Shown here piece by piece: positions 10,625-22,419 of a DNA stretch of 64,000 nucleotides. The translations under genes were made by a program, and so were the position numbers. Origin of the DNA: Cryphonectria parasitica EP155 (Eukaryota; Ascomycota; Sordariomycetes; Diaporthales; Cryphonectriaceae); NCBI RefSeq assembly GCF_011745365.1, contig NW_024468909.1, positions 1 to 64,000 on the forward strand, given 5' to 3'. The notes below the pieces were generated by a model. That model made no database searches, had not been told where the DNA came from, and was given only the letters and a program-made list of their open reading frames with translations. Position 1 is the stretch's first letter. The number at the start of each line of letters is the position of its first letter.

Positions 10625-11090
10625 AAAGAAGTCCGTTTTCGTTGTTGCTTTTCTGAATTCTTCTATTCCTGAGGATAATAGAATCTATCAGGGCTTGTAT
10701 GCGCACAAAAGAAATAGGTAGCCCTTGCGACCCCTGGTGGCAGTTCAGAGCTGCTGCGAGGGCTTCGCTCCGAAGCAGCGCTCTCGTACGATGCTGCGTA
10801 GCCATCAGGCCATTGTTATCCTATCTAGTTCAGGCTAATTGTGTACATAAGAGAAAGAGGAACAACAGGTCCAGCAGCGAAAAAGAGGAGGAGGGAGATA
10901 GGTTCAGTAGTTCCTTTGAATGGAAGCGTCAACAGAGCAGCTTGGGAGCAGCTCACACCCCTTCACCTCACTTGTGTGCTCTTTTTACCCTGACAGAATC
11001 TTTGTTAGATCTCCTTCTGGCTATGAATGCTGTAATGGCAAGGTTTGGCTGATAGTCAAGGGAATGTACAGCATGTGATGATCCCCCTTG
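10625..11090. other. GC-richer stretch, no gene recognised
   Basis: An open frame of 117 codons at 10699-11052 has low-complexity Arg/Ser-rich sequence and no recognisable domain. It lies just upstream of the Copia pol remnant and may be part of that element or of another repeat. Confidence 0.3.
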
Positions 11091-11094
11091 TGGT

Positions 11095-11925
11095 GATTTG
11101 AGACTATCACACCCTTTCTCAAGAATCTGAGCTTTAAGCTTTTCGATAACGAGCTGTATATCTTTAGAAACGAGAAGACTGGAGTTCTTTTGATCCTCTA
11201 CATCGATAACATGCTGATAGCTAGCCTCATACTCTCAGATATCAACGAAGTTGCTGCTGCTATTAGCAAGCGATTTAATCTCAAGCATTTAGGAAACCCA
11301 GAGAAGTTCTTGAGCTTTAACATCAAGAGGGATGAGGAGAGCGCAATCATCTTCCTCTTGCAAGAGGAATATATCAAAATGATCGTAAAGGTGTACAGCT
11401 TCGAGTTTACCAAACAGGCAAAGGCCACTTGGCCTGCTAGCCTCGAGCTACTCAAGGATTGGGAGCTTATAGATGAGGAAACAAAGATGTATCAGAAGAG
11501 AACTGATACTCTTAACTAGCTATCAACAGGTACGAGGCCTGATATTATATATATGGTTAACAAGGTGGCGAAGAGCAATGTAGGCTTCTCGGCTATGCAT
11601 CTACACTTCCAGAAGCACCTCTTCAGATACCTTGAACGATTCCCAGATCTAAGCATTGTTATCAATAGCAGAATGCTATTGAATAACATCATCAAGGCGT
11701 ATGCGAACGCTTTCTTTAGTGATAATCTCTCAACGCTGCCAGGACTCATCATATCGATATCCGATACAAGTGGGTTGTCGAGAAGACGAAGGAGGGCTAC
11801 TTCAGCATTCAGCACGTGGGTACAGAGGAGATGGCAGCTGACAGCCTGACGAAGCCGTTGGAAGCCGTCAAACACAACCAATTCGTTCAGGCCTTGGGTC
11901 TCAAGCGGTACTCTATCTATTAGAC
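11095..11925 (+). pseudogene. Ty1/Copia pol remnant: end of RT and RNase H
   Basis: The 3' end of a Copia polyprotein. 11190-11519 encodes the second half of reverse transcriptase; the active-site box, normally YVDDM, reads YIDNM at about 11198-11212, so one catalytic Asp is lost by a G-to-A change. Next follow the ATGTRPDI-like segment (here STGTRPDIIYMVNKVAKSN, about 11521-11580) and the SAMHLHFQKHLFRYLE motif. After a frame change near 11750 comes the RNase H tail ending in EEMAADSLTKPL (about 11827-11862). Typical order for Copia pol. N-terminal gag, protease, integrase and most of RT are missing. Confidence 0.88.
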
Positions 11926-12029
11926 TACGACGAGCGAATTGAAAAGGGAATTGGGCATACGAGGACATAGAGGACTATGAGGATCCGAAAACACCACGAG
12001 GAGGATCGCCGGGAAGGCTCACGAGGTTG

Positions 12030-12160
12030 CCTGAGGGGGTGTGTGCGAATTCCAGTGAGCCACTGGTCCGGTGGTTGCCAGGCAACCCCTCCGCCTAGAT
12101 AGCCTCAACCACCTCGCGGTTGTTTTCCACTGTTTTTTCCTCTTTTCTCTTTTCTTAAGC
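12030..12160 (+). repeat. Probable start of the Copia 3' LTR
   Basis: A purine-rich tract ending at about 12041 is followed by TGTGCGAATTCC, a plausible polypurine tract and LTR start. No second copy is present here, so the LTR's extent is unknown. Confidence 0.4.
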
Positions 12161-13640
12161 GCAGTTCAATACAGTTCATTTCCCATATTTTATCCGAAGC
12201 TAGAGGCATTTGCTGAGTTCAAAGCTTATGTTGCCAAGTTCATGAATCGAAGAGATGTGTGAACGGATAAGTGGCTCGCCTGGACAACCTTAGCTATAAA
12301 CAACGAGTCAACTCCATCTATTTCAATAAGTATAAGTTTAGGCTGATTATACTACATATGCAAGCTATTAAGAGATGATATTAAGCTTCTTGCATAGAGA
12401 CTCAGAGGGAAGAGAACGGAAGTCAAAACCAGTATAACAGTGCAGGCAGCAATAATGCGTTCGCCATTGTTTGTTTTCAGGTAGCTCAGCGAAGACCTGT
12501 TCTGCGATGATGAGGAGGCAGACATGGTTGGGTTTACTGTGAAGGCTAGAAAGAAAAGCTTGTCTGAGGTGACAGCGCAGCTGACAGAAACGATTCATAA
12601 TGACAAACAAGTTGAGTCAGGATAACAACTTGGATAGGGAAAACAGAACTGTGCAGTGTAGAATCAAAAACAAGAAGGTCCTCCTCCAGGCGCGCGTAGT
12701 CGGCTTTTTGTTAGATTGCTGAGCCAAATAACGAAGAACAAAAAGGCAGGGGAACAAGAAGAAGCAAGGAACGAAGAATGCTACAATACAGCTGATGATT
12801 ACAAGTAGGTTTTAATACCGTAAGAGGAGCAGATGCAATACTGTTTCTATTCTCGGATAATGAAAGAGCTGAATGATGAGTAACAACAGTTTTACATTCC
12901 AGCAGAAATTGATTATCAGCTATATATTTAAAGTATATGCAAGGGACTTTTGCGCTAATCTGCAAACAGTGAGACTATGTATGCTACTGAGTACTACTCT
13001 GTATCTAATCCAAGTTGTCGGATATGCTGTGACTGCTACTGCACTTGATTAATCAGTTCTTCTGTTAGAGATCACTATGCTAATCCAACATGCATTTAGC
13101 TTCTAGTAAGTTCAGTACTACGTATGCAGCAATACAGCATCACTCGCACACTTTGCTCAGCTATTCAACAGTATGTTACCTATATGAACTCTTATATCAG
13201 AAGAATAATCCCATTCTAGCATAATACCAATCCGAAAATTCGAAACTGTACAAGCTTTAGAAAGGAGAGAGAACAGCAACAGTTACATTCTTTAATTGCA
13301 CTCATACCATTTTCTATTAATTGAAAACAATGGATAGAGAGTAGAACAACTGCTCATTTGTGGTGTAGTGATCTACAAAAAATGGATGTATAGCGTGTTC
13401 TCCAGCTCTAAGTATAGTCTTTGAGCGAGAATTCAGAGTCTCGGAACTGCTAGCTTCTGGTTAAGCAATATAGATTACTATTAGTATTTGAAGGATTGTG
13501 ATTGCTGTGGATTCATATATGGGACCAGGCATAGTTCTCTCCCTTGCAGTATCGAGCACCTGATGTATTATGCAATCCACTGCGGGCTTGTAAGGCTTCA
13601 GATGAACTAAGCTAGATCTTGTTAGTAATACGTATCAAAA
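12161..13640. other. AT-rich stretch, nothing recognised
   Basis: Open frames up to 84 codons (12368-12610, 12711-12965, minus strand) have no recognisable domain. Confidence 0.4.
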
Positions 13641-14920
13641 TATGAACTCAAGATGCGAAAAGAATATGGGAAACTCTTACAATATCATTTTGAGTGCATC
13701 TGTATACTTCTCTGTATTCAGCTTCCAGCTGGCTGAATCTTCCGTACGCATGAAGTGTGTGGCGAGCGGGAATACGACTGTTTCCTCGCATTGTGTATAA
13801 TGCTATACGAGCAAACAAGCCTTGATCTGAGGTGTTTCACTTCCATACTTGAATTCGAGCATGTACAGTATACTAGCTGTTCGGTGGTTTTTCGCTGGAA
13901 GAAGAGTATCCTTACTTGGGAGCTCCGACGAGGTCTTGCCTGGAGCTTGTCCTTCCAACAGTGTATGATATGAATGCTGAAAGTTGCTGAGACCTTGGTC
14001 GATGGTTATTACTCAGAAGCGATTCCCCAAAGTTATCATTTGCTGGACGGTGGTAAAGCTGGTATCGCGGATGCAGAAGTAGATTTTGAAGCGATGTTCT
14101 CTCGGATCAATCAAATCTATTGCCAGCATATCCATTTTTAGCGGCGAGGTAGATGCATCGTATACGAATCCCTCAAATATCTTCAGAGCTTACAGTTTCT
14201 CCAGGCTGCAGTATAGGGCTGTATTAATTGCATTGACGATCACATCAAGATTGCTTTGCCCCGTGATACTAGCCTTATAACCAGGGAAAAAGTAAGCTTT
14301 GCTCATGATTCTGCTGTTATCGCTAAGGTTGAAAGCAAAGAACTCCCGGGAAAGGTGCCCGTTGACTGGAGCAATATCAGCAACAATTCCCGGTTCATTC
14401 ATTTTCTTTCTGAAGTGGCATAGCTACTCCATGTTCGTCTCGAGTAGGAAGGGATGCAGTGTCTCTTGAAATCCGGAGGGGCTGTATTGGTTATTAGGAT
14501 CAAGAGGCGTTCCTGCCTCAATACTCACCAGCTCGATTGAGAACTGTATCTTGAGTAATTGCGAACAGATATGCCAGTCCCAGCTCAGCTCTATAGGAGT
14601 ATAATCGTCCGTTGTAAAGTTCTGCTATTGCGACTGTTCCTCAGGCAGAAGAGCAGCACTTAAGCTAGGGGATATGATTAGAACGAACTCCAAGAGCTGA
14701 TACTGTGTTCTCATTGAAGTGGCCTGCTTCATTGAGCAAAACAGCTATTATAGATCCGCTGAGTTTTTATAAGAAGTGCGCATAACAGCCCAGCTGATCT
14801 TGGTTTCTGTTATTATCCGAATCAACCTTGATAAAAGCTGCTGTTGTTGAGCGGAAGGTGCTGGAAGCTGTATGAGATTTTTAACGATTGAATAAAGAAA
14901 AAAAGCAGATGCGGAAAACG
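13640..14920 (-). pseudogene. DMATS-type aromatic prenyltransferase pseudogene
   Basis: Decayed member of the dimethylallyltryptophan synthase family, which transfers prenyl groups onto indole or other aromatic rings in fungal secondary metabolism. Family landmarks appear in order on the minus strand: TDDYTPIELSWDW at about 14577-14613 (its Glu binds the indole NH in characterised members), a PNNQYSP/AGTPLDP segment near 14500, KAYFFPGYKA near 14295, DLIDPREHRFKIYF then TSFTTVQQMITLG at 14020-14130, and ILYMLEFKYG...PQIKACLLV-HY near 13800-13870. Largely one frame but at least six stops (about 14760, 14625, 14430, 14190, 14020, 13805), mostly where CAG, CGA or TGG would be expected. The N-terminus is interrupted at the LTR-A insertion (14924). 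Not functional. Confidence 0.82.
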
Positions 14921-14923
14921 TAT

Positions 14924-15241
14924 TGAACCAGAAATAGGGCGCTGTCGCCCTCGAGAAAAAGGAACGAACAGCTGCCGAAGCAATGAGCAAGGGCTCGTGC
15001 AACCCAAGCATGCCTGTACAGATGAGAACAGCAAACTAAGGCTACACGGGCACAAGAACAGGGTGAAAAACCTGTCTTAGACCTGTCCAAGGGATTCAAA
15101 ATTGAAAAGAAGAGAAAAGAATGCTTGATTGTTGCCTATAGCTAAAGAATTTGAAAAGTGGGTGGTATTCTTTATATGTATGAGGATCCTTGACCCACTG
15201 TACTCCATGTCCTACGGACTACCACCCTGGCCACCACAACA
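14924..15241 (-). repeat. Solo LTR-A with GTAT target duplication
   Basis: 318 bp, flanked by GTAT (14920-14923 and 15242-15245). It sits at the 5' side of the prenyltransferase pseudogene. Confidence 0.88.
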
Positions 15242-15245
15242 GTAT

Positions 15246-16640
15246 GCAACGAATGAATGAAATGAGACGAGCAGAGCGGTGCAATGGTTGAGAGAAATAA
15301 GCATTATCTCTTGCTCTTTCAGTTGAAGAGAAATGAAGAGTATAAAAGAAAGATCGAGATATGTATACTGAAGAGAGCAGGCAAAGTGAGCCTGCTCTAG
15401 CCAATGGGAGATCCCTGCTCGCGATATGAAAAGAATTCAGAAGTGGTCCCGTCCTCACTGGCAGCGCTATCTTTGCTCAACGTAATAACGGCTAGCGTTT
15501 TCGAATTTTGATGACGCTCCGGCTATACGGTTGATCTGATACTGCTTGGAGGCTGTACAATTTCGCAGAGCAAGGCTCTAAAAGCTGATTTATATATTGG
15601 ATATATCTTAGCTAAGTATCGGAGTATGTGGGTGAAGAGTATAGTGACCGCTTTGCAGCTATACAGCTTACATGATTACGAAAATCTTTCACTATTACGT
15701 ACTTAGTACTCGTTGTGTATGGCCTGGGCTACCCTCTCATTCTGGCTATCTGGAAAAAAATACTTAGGTGAGCTCTTTTTCTCTGCGAATAATTCCTATC
15801 TTTACTGATTTTGAGACAGTCCTAGGATGCAAGTACATTGGGAGATTCTAGATCAGAAGCTACGAAATAATCAACGCTTTAGATATCTGCAATAGATGCA
15901 ACCTCATTTCATCCCTAGTCTTATGAGTTCTGCAATCCTTTGAGCAAGGCAAAGGATTCGAACTGTACTGTGATATGTATACAATGGAGCCTTGTTGGAA
16001 GCTTATTGCATTCTTCAGTAATGTATTAGCTGTGCTACTGTAAAACTTCAATTGCAAATGCGGTATCTCATATAGGGACTAATAGTTCCGGTAATTATAG
16101 CTTTGATATAGCAGTATTCCTACGGATGAGCATTCCTAAACCACCTACCTCACTCTATATCCATTCTTATTCTAACAAATGCTGTTCTTAGAAGACTCGG
16201 TATTTTCTGTCACTCGTGTATGCTAGAAAGGTCTCTATTATAACGAACTCTGTGATTATGACGCTTATTATACCTTCATTCTGTGTTTGGAGTTACTGTA
16301 TACCCGCTGTTGCTGATATCTGAGATCCGTATCTGAATCTATTTTTGGCAAGCTTTAGCAATCTTTGGAGCTGGTAGCTGTCTACAATGAAGACATGCCA
16401 GCATGAAACATGTATGTGCAACCATGTTTCGTTCGCTAGCCCGACAGATTTCCACGCGATTTATGCCTCTAGACAGACATTTGAAGAGATACAAGCAACT
16501 TTTGATATGCATATATATATAAATATACATATACAACTATGTTTATACGTTAGATATGTATGAAACTCAGAACTAATCTTTGCTCCTTTGGAAATGCAGT
16601 CCGACTTTTATGAAGTAGGGGCTCCTACCTACGCTAGTTA
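15246..16640. other. AT-rich stretch without recognisable gene
   Basis: Only short chance frames. An AT-repeat (TATATATATAAATATACATATAC) lies near 16507-16530. Confidence 0.4.
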
Positions 16641-18320
16641 GCCCTTGGAGAAACTATTCTCTGTCCGAGATATGCAACACCACGCCACTCTGAAACGCAA
16701 TATCGGCGGCCTTTATAGAAGAGTGCGGTGAAAGCTTTCGAGCCCAAGGTAGATAGCTGCATTTAGAGCTTTTCAAGACAGCTCTCAGGTCATACCAAGG
16801 ATGGGCCTGCACGTCTTGACATGTCACTATGGTTACACTTGTTTGCATACGAGTGTCTAGGCGATATCAGCATATCGGAAAACATTGGTTTCTGGAGCAG
16901 GGGCATGACATTCGTAATATAATAAAGTTAGCTAACAAGACCTTTTATCTAGTTGAGCTATTATGTTAGTCTGAGTCATGAAACCTCGGATCACAATCAC
17001 TGAAAGCATAATAAGTTCATGCAGGCACCAACCCTTCAGCAGCTCTTAAACCTTCTTCGATCACAAGTGCGAGCGGAAGAAGCAGAGCTAGCATTGAAGA
17101 TTAGTCAACTTATCGTGTGTCCTAGATCTCGGAACGTACTTCTGACCATTATTCCAGCTCATGATCAACGAAGTCGAGGCTAGGAGGAAGTCGTCTAGAC
17201 CAACGATAGACATGTTGAGCAAATTCTTGGAACTCCATGAAGACTATCCGGACAAAGTGTTTATCAGAGAAGCCGATGCTGTTATATTTATCAACTTGTA
17301 TGCTCTTTGTCCATCTTCTTAAAACATTGCTGAGACTTGATCGAATATCAGGACTGCGGGACACAACGTTCTAGCTATCACCGCGCTATCTGGTATTATG
17401 CAACAGCTAAAAGGAGTGACTATTATAAATAATTATAATGGTTCTCAATACATATTGTTAGTAGCTCACAAAAGCCTTTATAATAAGCGCTATATAACAC
17501 TATTAAGCAGCACAGAATGAATCACATAGTCTTTATCATAGTTCTAAACATCTGGCTTTCTAAGCCTCGACTTTGAATATAGTATGCCATCATCTTCAAA
17601 AATTATAGAATAATGCTAAAAGCTTGTGAGAGCGACTAGCACCGGTAATGGAGATGTTCTGAGGAATGCTAACGCCTCCGATTGCAAGGAGGAACTCAGT
17701 TTTCTATCTAATTCCCAAAGCAGTAATGAGGAGTAAGATTCAGAGGACAGCAAGAACGATAGCAGTAAATGTGGTTTAGAGGAGGAATGCGCTTGTGTCA
17801 GCAGTGGTGAGATCCTCGAGATCCAGCCTTTTGCTATCGCCAATGGCAACAATGGCATGCTGGCTGCCATGTCCTTTCGCCAACATGAACGTCCTTTTTA
17901 TGCCACACCGACAAGCCAACTTCTTTCAAGACCACTGCAAAAGGGAGCAGGATGCGAAGTTAAGAGTACGCTTAAAGCAATGACGAAGATTATGCTCCAG
18001 TGGCCGAAGAGGCTACAGGGTGTAGCTGCCAGGCTCAGCTAGATAAACCAAGGTATAGAGCCAGCGATATACGGTTCGTTATAGCCGGGGCAACTAGGCT
18101 GGGCTTCTTTTGTTTTATAGAGCAAAATGTAGAGTTCAGCCTTCAGGGGCTGCTCAGGCTGTCCCTCGAGCATCACGCCGGATTCTCTCGCATTTCTCTC
18201 CGCATCGGCCTTCGCCTTCTCCCATTGGAGATCGATTTTTTCATCGAGACGGCATTGGATAGGCTTTAGTTCCAATTTTCCCTCGTCCAACCACGTCTTG
18301 AAGACTTGCACGATACAACC
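16640..18320 (-). pseudogene. Unidentified minus-strand coding relics
   Basis: Several minus-strand frames have a protein-like composition but no family I can name: 16654-16848, 17149-17364 (with a stretch VFMEFQEFAQHVYRWSRRLP), 17616-17870 and 18039-18311 (charged, with QWEKAKADAERNARESG). Stops separate them. They may come from one or more decayed genes near the prenyltransferase relic. Confidence 0.25.
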
Positions 18321-18679
18321 AATTATTTAGCTGCAATTGTTGCGAACAAATCTGTTGCTGCTGTTGATAATCTTGCAAGAGCAATCGGCAACGGGCGTTA
18401 ACTTATATTCGCCGGCGACGTCCAGACAGCGATTACGGTGTATGCAACCAAACCTCAGGCGAAGGAGAACTAACTATGAGGTCGCGGACCCGGGAGATTA
18501 GGGCACAATATGATGTTTGTGCCGACCGAAAACACGACCGGAGCCACTCGGGATCCTATCAACTTCGCGAGCGCGTAAGACACCATGTCACTGACGAAGA
18601 CGAGTTTATCCTTAAGCTTAATTAGTAACGTCATTGAGCTGGAACTAAGGTGCTGGCGCACAGAAAAGAATTGATGGCC

Positions 18680-18835
18680 CAGCAATAGTCAAAGGCTTAT
18701 GCAACCCAAGCGTGCTTGTACGTGTGGGAAAATATATAGGTACAGCTAGTTCTGAGAGACTGGCGATCGCTTTTTCCCCCGACAGTACGAAAGGAGGACA
18801 CCAAACGAAGGCCACATGGACACTAGAAACTACCA
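18680..18835 (-). repeat. LTR-A fragment carrying a 67-bp insertion
   Basis: Matches the LTR-A interior (TGCAACCCAAGCGTGC and GAAGGCCACATGG blocks) but is interrupted by about 67 bp between two GTAC tetranucleotides (18718-18721 and 18785-18788). The insert ends, GTGTGGGAAAA and its imperfect complement TTTTTCCCCCGAC, suggest a very short terminal-inverted-repeat element. Confidence 0.45.
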
Positions 18836-20515
18836 ATGTGAAATTACCAATGTTTTCGAAAAGCTTAAGCTTATGTAATCTACCAGCTTGTAGCAGCTAA
18901 AAGGGGGCCTCTCTTAAAGATTCTTCGAAAGTCTTCCATCTATTAAGGTTTTGTGAAGAAATGACTGGAACAAAAGTGGTTGTGAAGAAGCGGTGTCGCT
19001 GGCCGGAAAGGGGGGGCTCGGAAGGTGGAGTGGTGGGGCAACCGGAAAGTGGGAGTAGCCGGAGAGTGGGGGGTTGACTGGAACGTAGAATATATTCTGA
19101 CATGATACGCGTACTATTACTAGCTTCCGCTTCCCTTATCGGCAAACGTGCCCCGTTTTCAACTGCTCCTGCGAAATCGACTGATGCCAGTCTACAAACT
19201 TCAACTATTATACGCGTGTAAGCTTGGCACTTCGTTGTAGGAAATAAGTTCCAAAAGTAAAGTGAGGAACACTAAATAGGCAAGATAATAGATAATTACA
19301 AGCTGTATCTAAACTAGGCGAAATGAATGGGTAGATATGATATAGATTGATCGCTATAGTTGGACGGATTAAAAAGTGTAAGTCTTGAGCGATTTGGGCA
19401 CTCCTCTGATCTATATGTAAAACAGGGCAGACTTTTTTTCTTCTTTTGCACCCTGTAGTATGCATGCAGCATTAAGATTACAATCATCCAGATGGCATAA
19501 GCTATTATCAACTCCTAGCAGCACAATCTATCGGTCTTAAGCAGCTTCTCTTGCCACATCTAAATCTTGCATCTGCGCTATAGTAAAGATGGATGCCCCT
19601 GGTATGGTAAAGCACTGCATTCTTTCGATATTAAAGTGCAAGCTGGACGTTGCAGGTTAATAGATCCGAGGTATGGCTGGGTGCACCTGTGTTTTGGCAG
19701 CATTACGCGTCCTACGACCTGCCTCTTTAGCGACCCAACCTAAAATTCTCATGACACAAGTTCACTGACCGGATTAATCCATCCGGTGAATATTACCCAC
19801 AAAACGACACTGCAAGCCTCGCGTTGCTTGTATAATGTAGTCCTTGACATCGTAGTTTCTCTTCAGGCGCGCGCGTCGGGCCTGCCCGGTATTAGAATTT
19901 GGGACAACGCGCCAAGCGGCCCGCCCCGGTGGAGTAGAGGAAACCAGCATTAATGCCGCCTCTCAGCCCCAGATGAGCTCGAAGCTAGCTTATGCTTTTT
20001 TATAGAGAGCATTCTCAAGCTGAGGCTCTGCGTCAAAACGTTGGTTCAATGGCAAGGTTCGTTCCCTAAAAAAAAAACTAGAGGTACCGGTTCGGGAAAA
20101 GCAACGATGCTGATATCTATTTTGTTATCATACAGAAAAAAGAGCACCCTAGCTAAGTACCTTGTGGCTGTGTCTTATCACTCTTCGGTGGTACCTTCTT
20201 ACTCCAGTATCGGTGAGTCGCTGCGAAAGGGGAGCTCCACGAAACCTGACTAGGACGCTCAAAAATACCGTGATCACCGCAGCGGTACTTACAATGCCAA
20301 GCTCTATAGGATTGGGTTTCCCGGCCTAATTTGATAAAGCCCTTGTCGAGTTGCAGGGGTATCTAAACCCTTTCCTTGCGAATGCGTAAAACGCCATTCG
20401 GTAAAATGAATGTCTAAGCTGGTGATGTACGTAGTCGAGTTTTAAGAACAGTAGATTGGATTAATCAGCTCGGTTCCTATCGGTCTTGTCCAAGAAGTAA
20501 CCCAGGGGTGACCAC
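18836..20515. other. Intergenic stretch; composition becomes GC-normal
   Basis: A G-rich repetitive patch (GGCCGGAAAG / CCGGAAAGTGG motifs) lies at about 18990-19080. No gene recognised. From about 19,650 rightwards the sequence loses the strong AT bias of the retroelement zone. Confidence 0.4.
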
Positions 20516-20519
20516 TTGG

Positions 20520-20526
20520 TATAAAA
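20520..20526 (+). promoter_or_regulatory. TATA box of the dioxygenase gene
   Basis: TATAAAA 115 bp upstream of the chosen ATG at 20635. Confidence 0.6.
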
Positions 20527-20634
20527 CCGCACTTCTGGACCTCGATTTGAATGTATTCTAAAATTCAGCAGCCCATCGTCTTCTCACCATCGCTACACTC
20601 GATTCACCACTCTCTCAGCAAGAATCTTGCCGCC

Positions 20635-21642
20635 ATGAAGCTTACTGCTGCTATCGTTCTAGTCTCTGGGCTCCTGTCCGGCACCGCCTTGGCACATGGC
20701 GACCCTCTTGGCCACCACGAGGTCAGGCGCCGTGCCAACCTCTCGAAGCGATGCGAGGGTGCGGCTGCCAAGATGAATGAGAAACGCTATGCCAACCAAA
20801 TGAAGAAGCGTTGGGATAATGGCCGCAATACCAGCTTCACCATCCACACAGAGGCGCCTTACTACGATGTCATCCAGAACGATACCTGCATCGTGACTCC
20901 TGACGTCACCCGGGGCCCGTATGTGTGGCCTCGCTCCGAGATATTGAGGCAAGACATGACTGGGGGCCAGGCTGGTGTCCCTCTCTGGCTTGATATCGGC
21001 GTCCTGGACGTTAGCACCTGCGAGCCACTCGAGGATGTGCTAGTGGCCTTCTGGCACTGCAATGGCACAGGGAGTTACTCGTCTTTCACCGGACTGGACC
21101 CCAACACCGACTTTGCGACTCTCCTAAATGAGCTCAACGTCACCGATTTCACCATCGGCGAGACGGACCTGCACACGGACGATACTACGTTCCTGCGTGG
21201 GATGTGGCCCACCAATAAGGAAGGCATGCTGGAGATGAAGACGATCTTCCCGGGCTTCTACGCAGGGCGCGCTATTCACATTCACACCGAGGTCTACAAA
21301 GACTGGGTCCTGCATGATAACGGCACCGTCCGCACCGGCGACATCGTCAACGTCGGCCAGCTCTTTTTTAACGAGTCCGTCATCGGGGAGATGATGGCTC
21401 TCGAGCCCTATGCTTCGCACACTCAAATCAATCGCACAACCAACGCTGAAGACACCATCATGGCTGAGTCTCAGGAGGGAGGTTACAACCCCGTGATGAG
21501 CGTTGTCCCCGCTGACGGCATAGATATCGCCAATGGAATGATTGGCTATATCACAATGGGTGTTGATCTGACGGATACAACTGCTCTGGATACGTCGCCC
21601 ACGAAAAGGGGTCTGTCTAATATGCACGACACATCAGACTAG
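20635..21642 (+). CDS. Secreted intradiol ring-cleavage dioxygenase-like protein
   Basis: Single-exon gene, 335 aa. I start at 20635 (context GCCGCCATGAAG), because the protein then begins with a clean signal peptide (MKLTAAIVLVSGLLSGTALA); the upstream in-frame ATG at 20551 would bury it. A dibasic-rich pro-like segment follows (RRR, KR at about 32-40). The intradiol family (non-haem Fe(III), Tyr/His ligands; cleaves catechol-type rings between the hydroxyls) is indicated by RGPYVWP with Tyr96 and by FPGFYAGRAIHIH with Tyr209, His215 and His217, the expected two-Tyr two-His set. Many N-glycosylation sites (NxS/T) support secretion. Substrate unknown; extracellular aromatic breakdown is the usual suggestion for this fungal subfamily. 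It appears intact and is the telomere-most intact gene here. Confidence 0.9.
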   Translation: MKLTAAIVLVSGLLSGTALAHGDPLGHHEVRRRANLSKRCEGAAAKMNEKRYANQMKKRWDNGRNTSFTIHTEAPYYDVIQNDTCIVTPDVTRGPYVWPRSEILRQDMTGGQAGVPLWLDIGVLDVSTCEPLEDVLVAFWHCNGTGSYSSFTGLDPNTDFATLLNELNVTDFTIGETDLHTDDTTFLRGMWPTNKEGMLEMKTIFPGFYAGRAIHIHTEVYKDWVLHDNGTVRTGDIVNVGQLFFNESVIGEMMALEPYASHTQINRTTNAEDTIMAESQEGGYNPVMSVVPADGIDIANGMIGYITMGVDLTDTTALDTSPTKRGLSNMHDTSD

Positions 21643-22410
21643 AAATGGAGCTCAGCGATGAGCTTGGGCAGACTAAGCGGAAGAAATCGGGGATTCAATG
21701 GAAAATTGATTGTATTTGTTGCAAAACCTTTTCGTATATAGAAAATTTAAACTAGTCTGTACAACTCTCTAATAATAAGTGAAATACTTTGATTGATCTT
21801 ATATGTAACAGCAGGCTAAAATGTATGGCTGAGTATAACGATCAAACCAATGATAAAGTTCGTGCTAGCAAAGCTTACATTTGCTAGCTGCGGGATCTGA
21901 CAGCTGTCAGCTCTATCTAGATAACAGAGGCTGGCTCTTCAGCTAGCCTCTATTCTATTTTTTATTCTCTTTCACCAGAGCATGTGCAACTTGCTTGCAG
22001 CTTAGGGTCCTGCTACAGTCCATACTGCAAAGCCTCCCATCGTATTTTCTTTTGTAACAACGCCCAAGGGGCCCCCCTGATTTGTGTCTAGCACTCCTGA
22101 GCTATAAAATAGCAAAGCAGTTTAACATTATAAGCATATTCTAACGAGTATAACAAAAGTATGATTCATTCAAACTATAATTTAAAATAGCACTACGTTA
22201 ATTATGCTTATCCAGGATTGAAAACTTCCTTTTCACGTTTTTGTTGAGCTTAGATTTATTTCAGCATTTTTTCAAATTTAAGTTTTCGCGAAATACTATC
22301 CTGCAACATGTTCCCTAAATTGCTATGTAATCTCAAACATATTTTCTTTAAGAGCATTATAACGAGCAACCCATTCAAATAAGCTTCGGAAACCTGAACT
22401 GTAACACTAT
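21643..22410. other. AT-rich intergenic stretch
   Basis: 3' flank of the dioxygenase gene. Nothing recognised apart from a GAGGCTGGCTCTTCAGCTAGCCTC hairpin at about 21927-21950. Confidence 0.4.
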
Positions 22411-22419
22411 ATCTTGCAA

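Noticed and set aside
1..20000. Subtelomeric RecQ-type helicase gene
   Set aside because: Looked for because many fungal chromosome ends carry one; no helicase motifs are visible.
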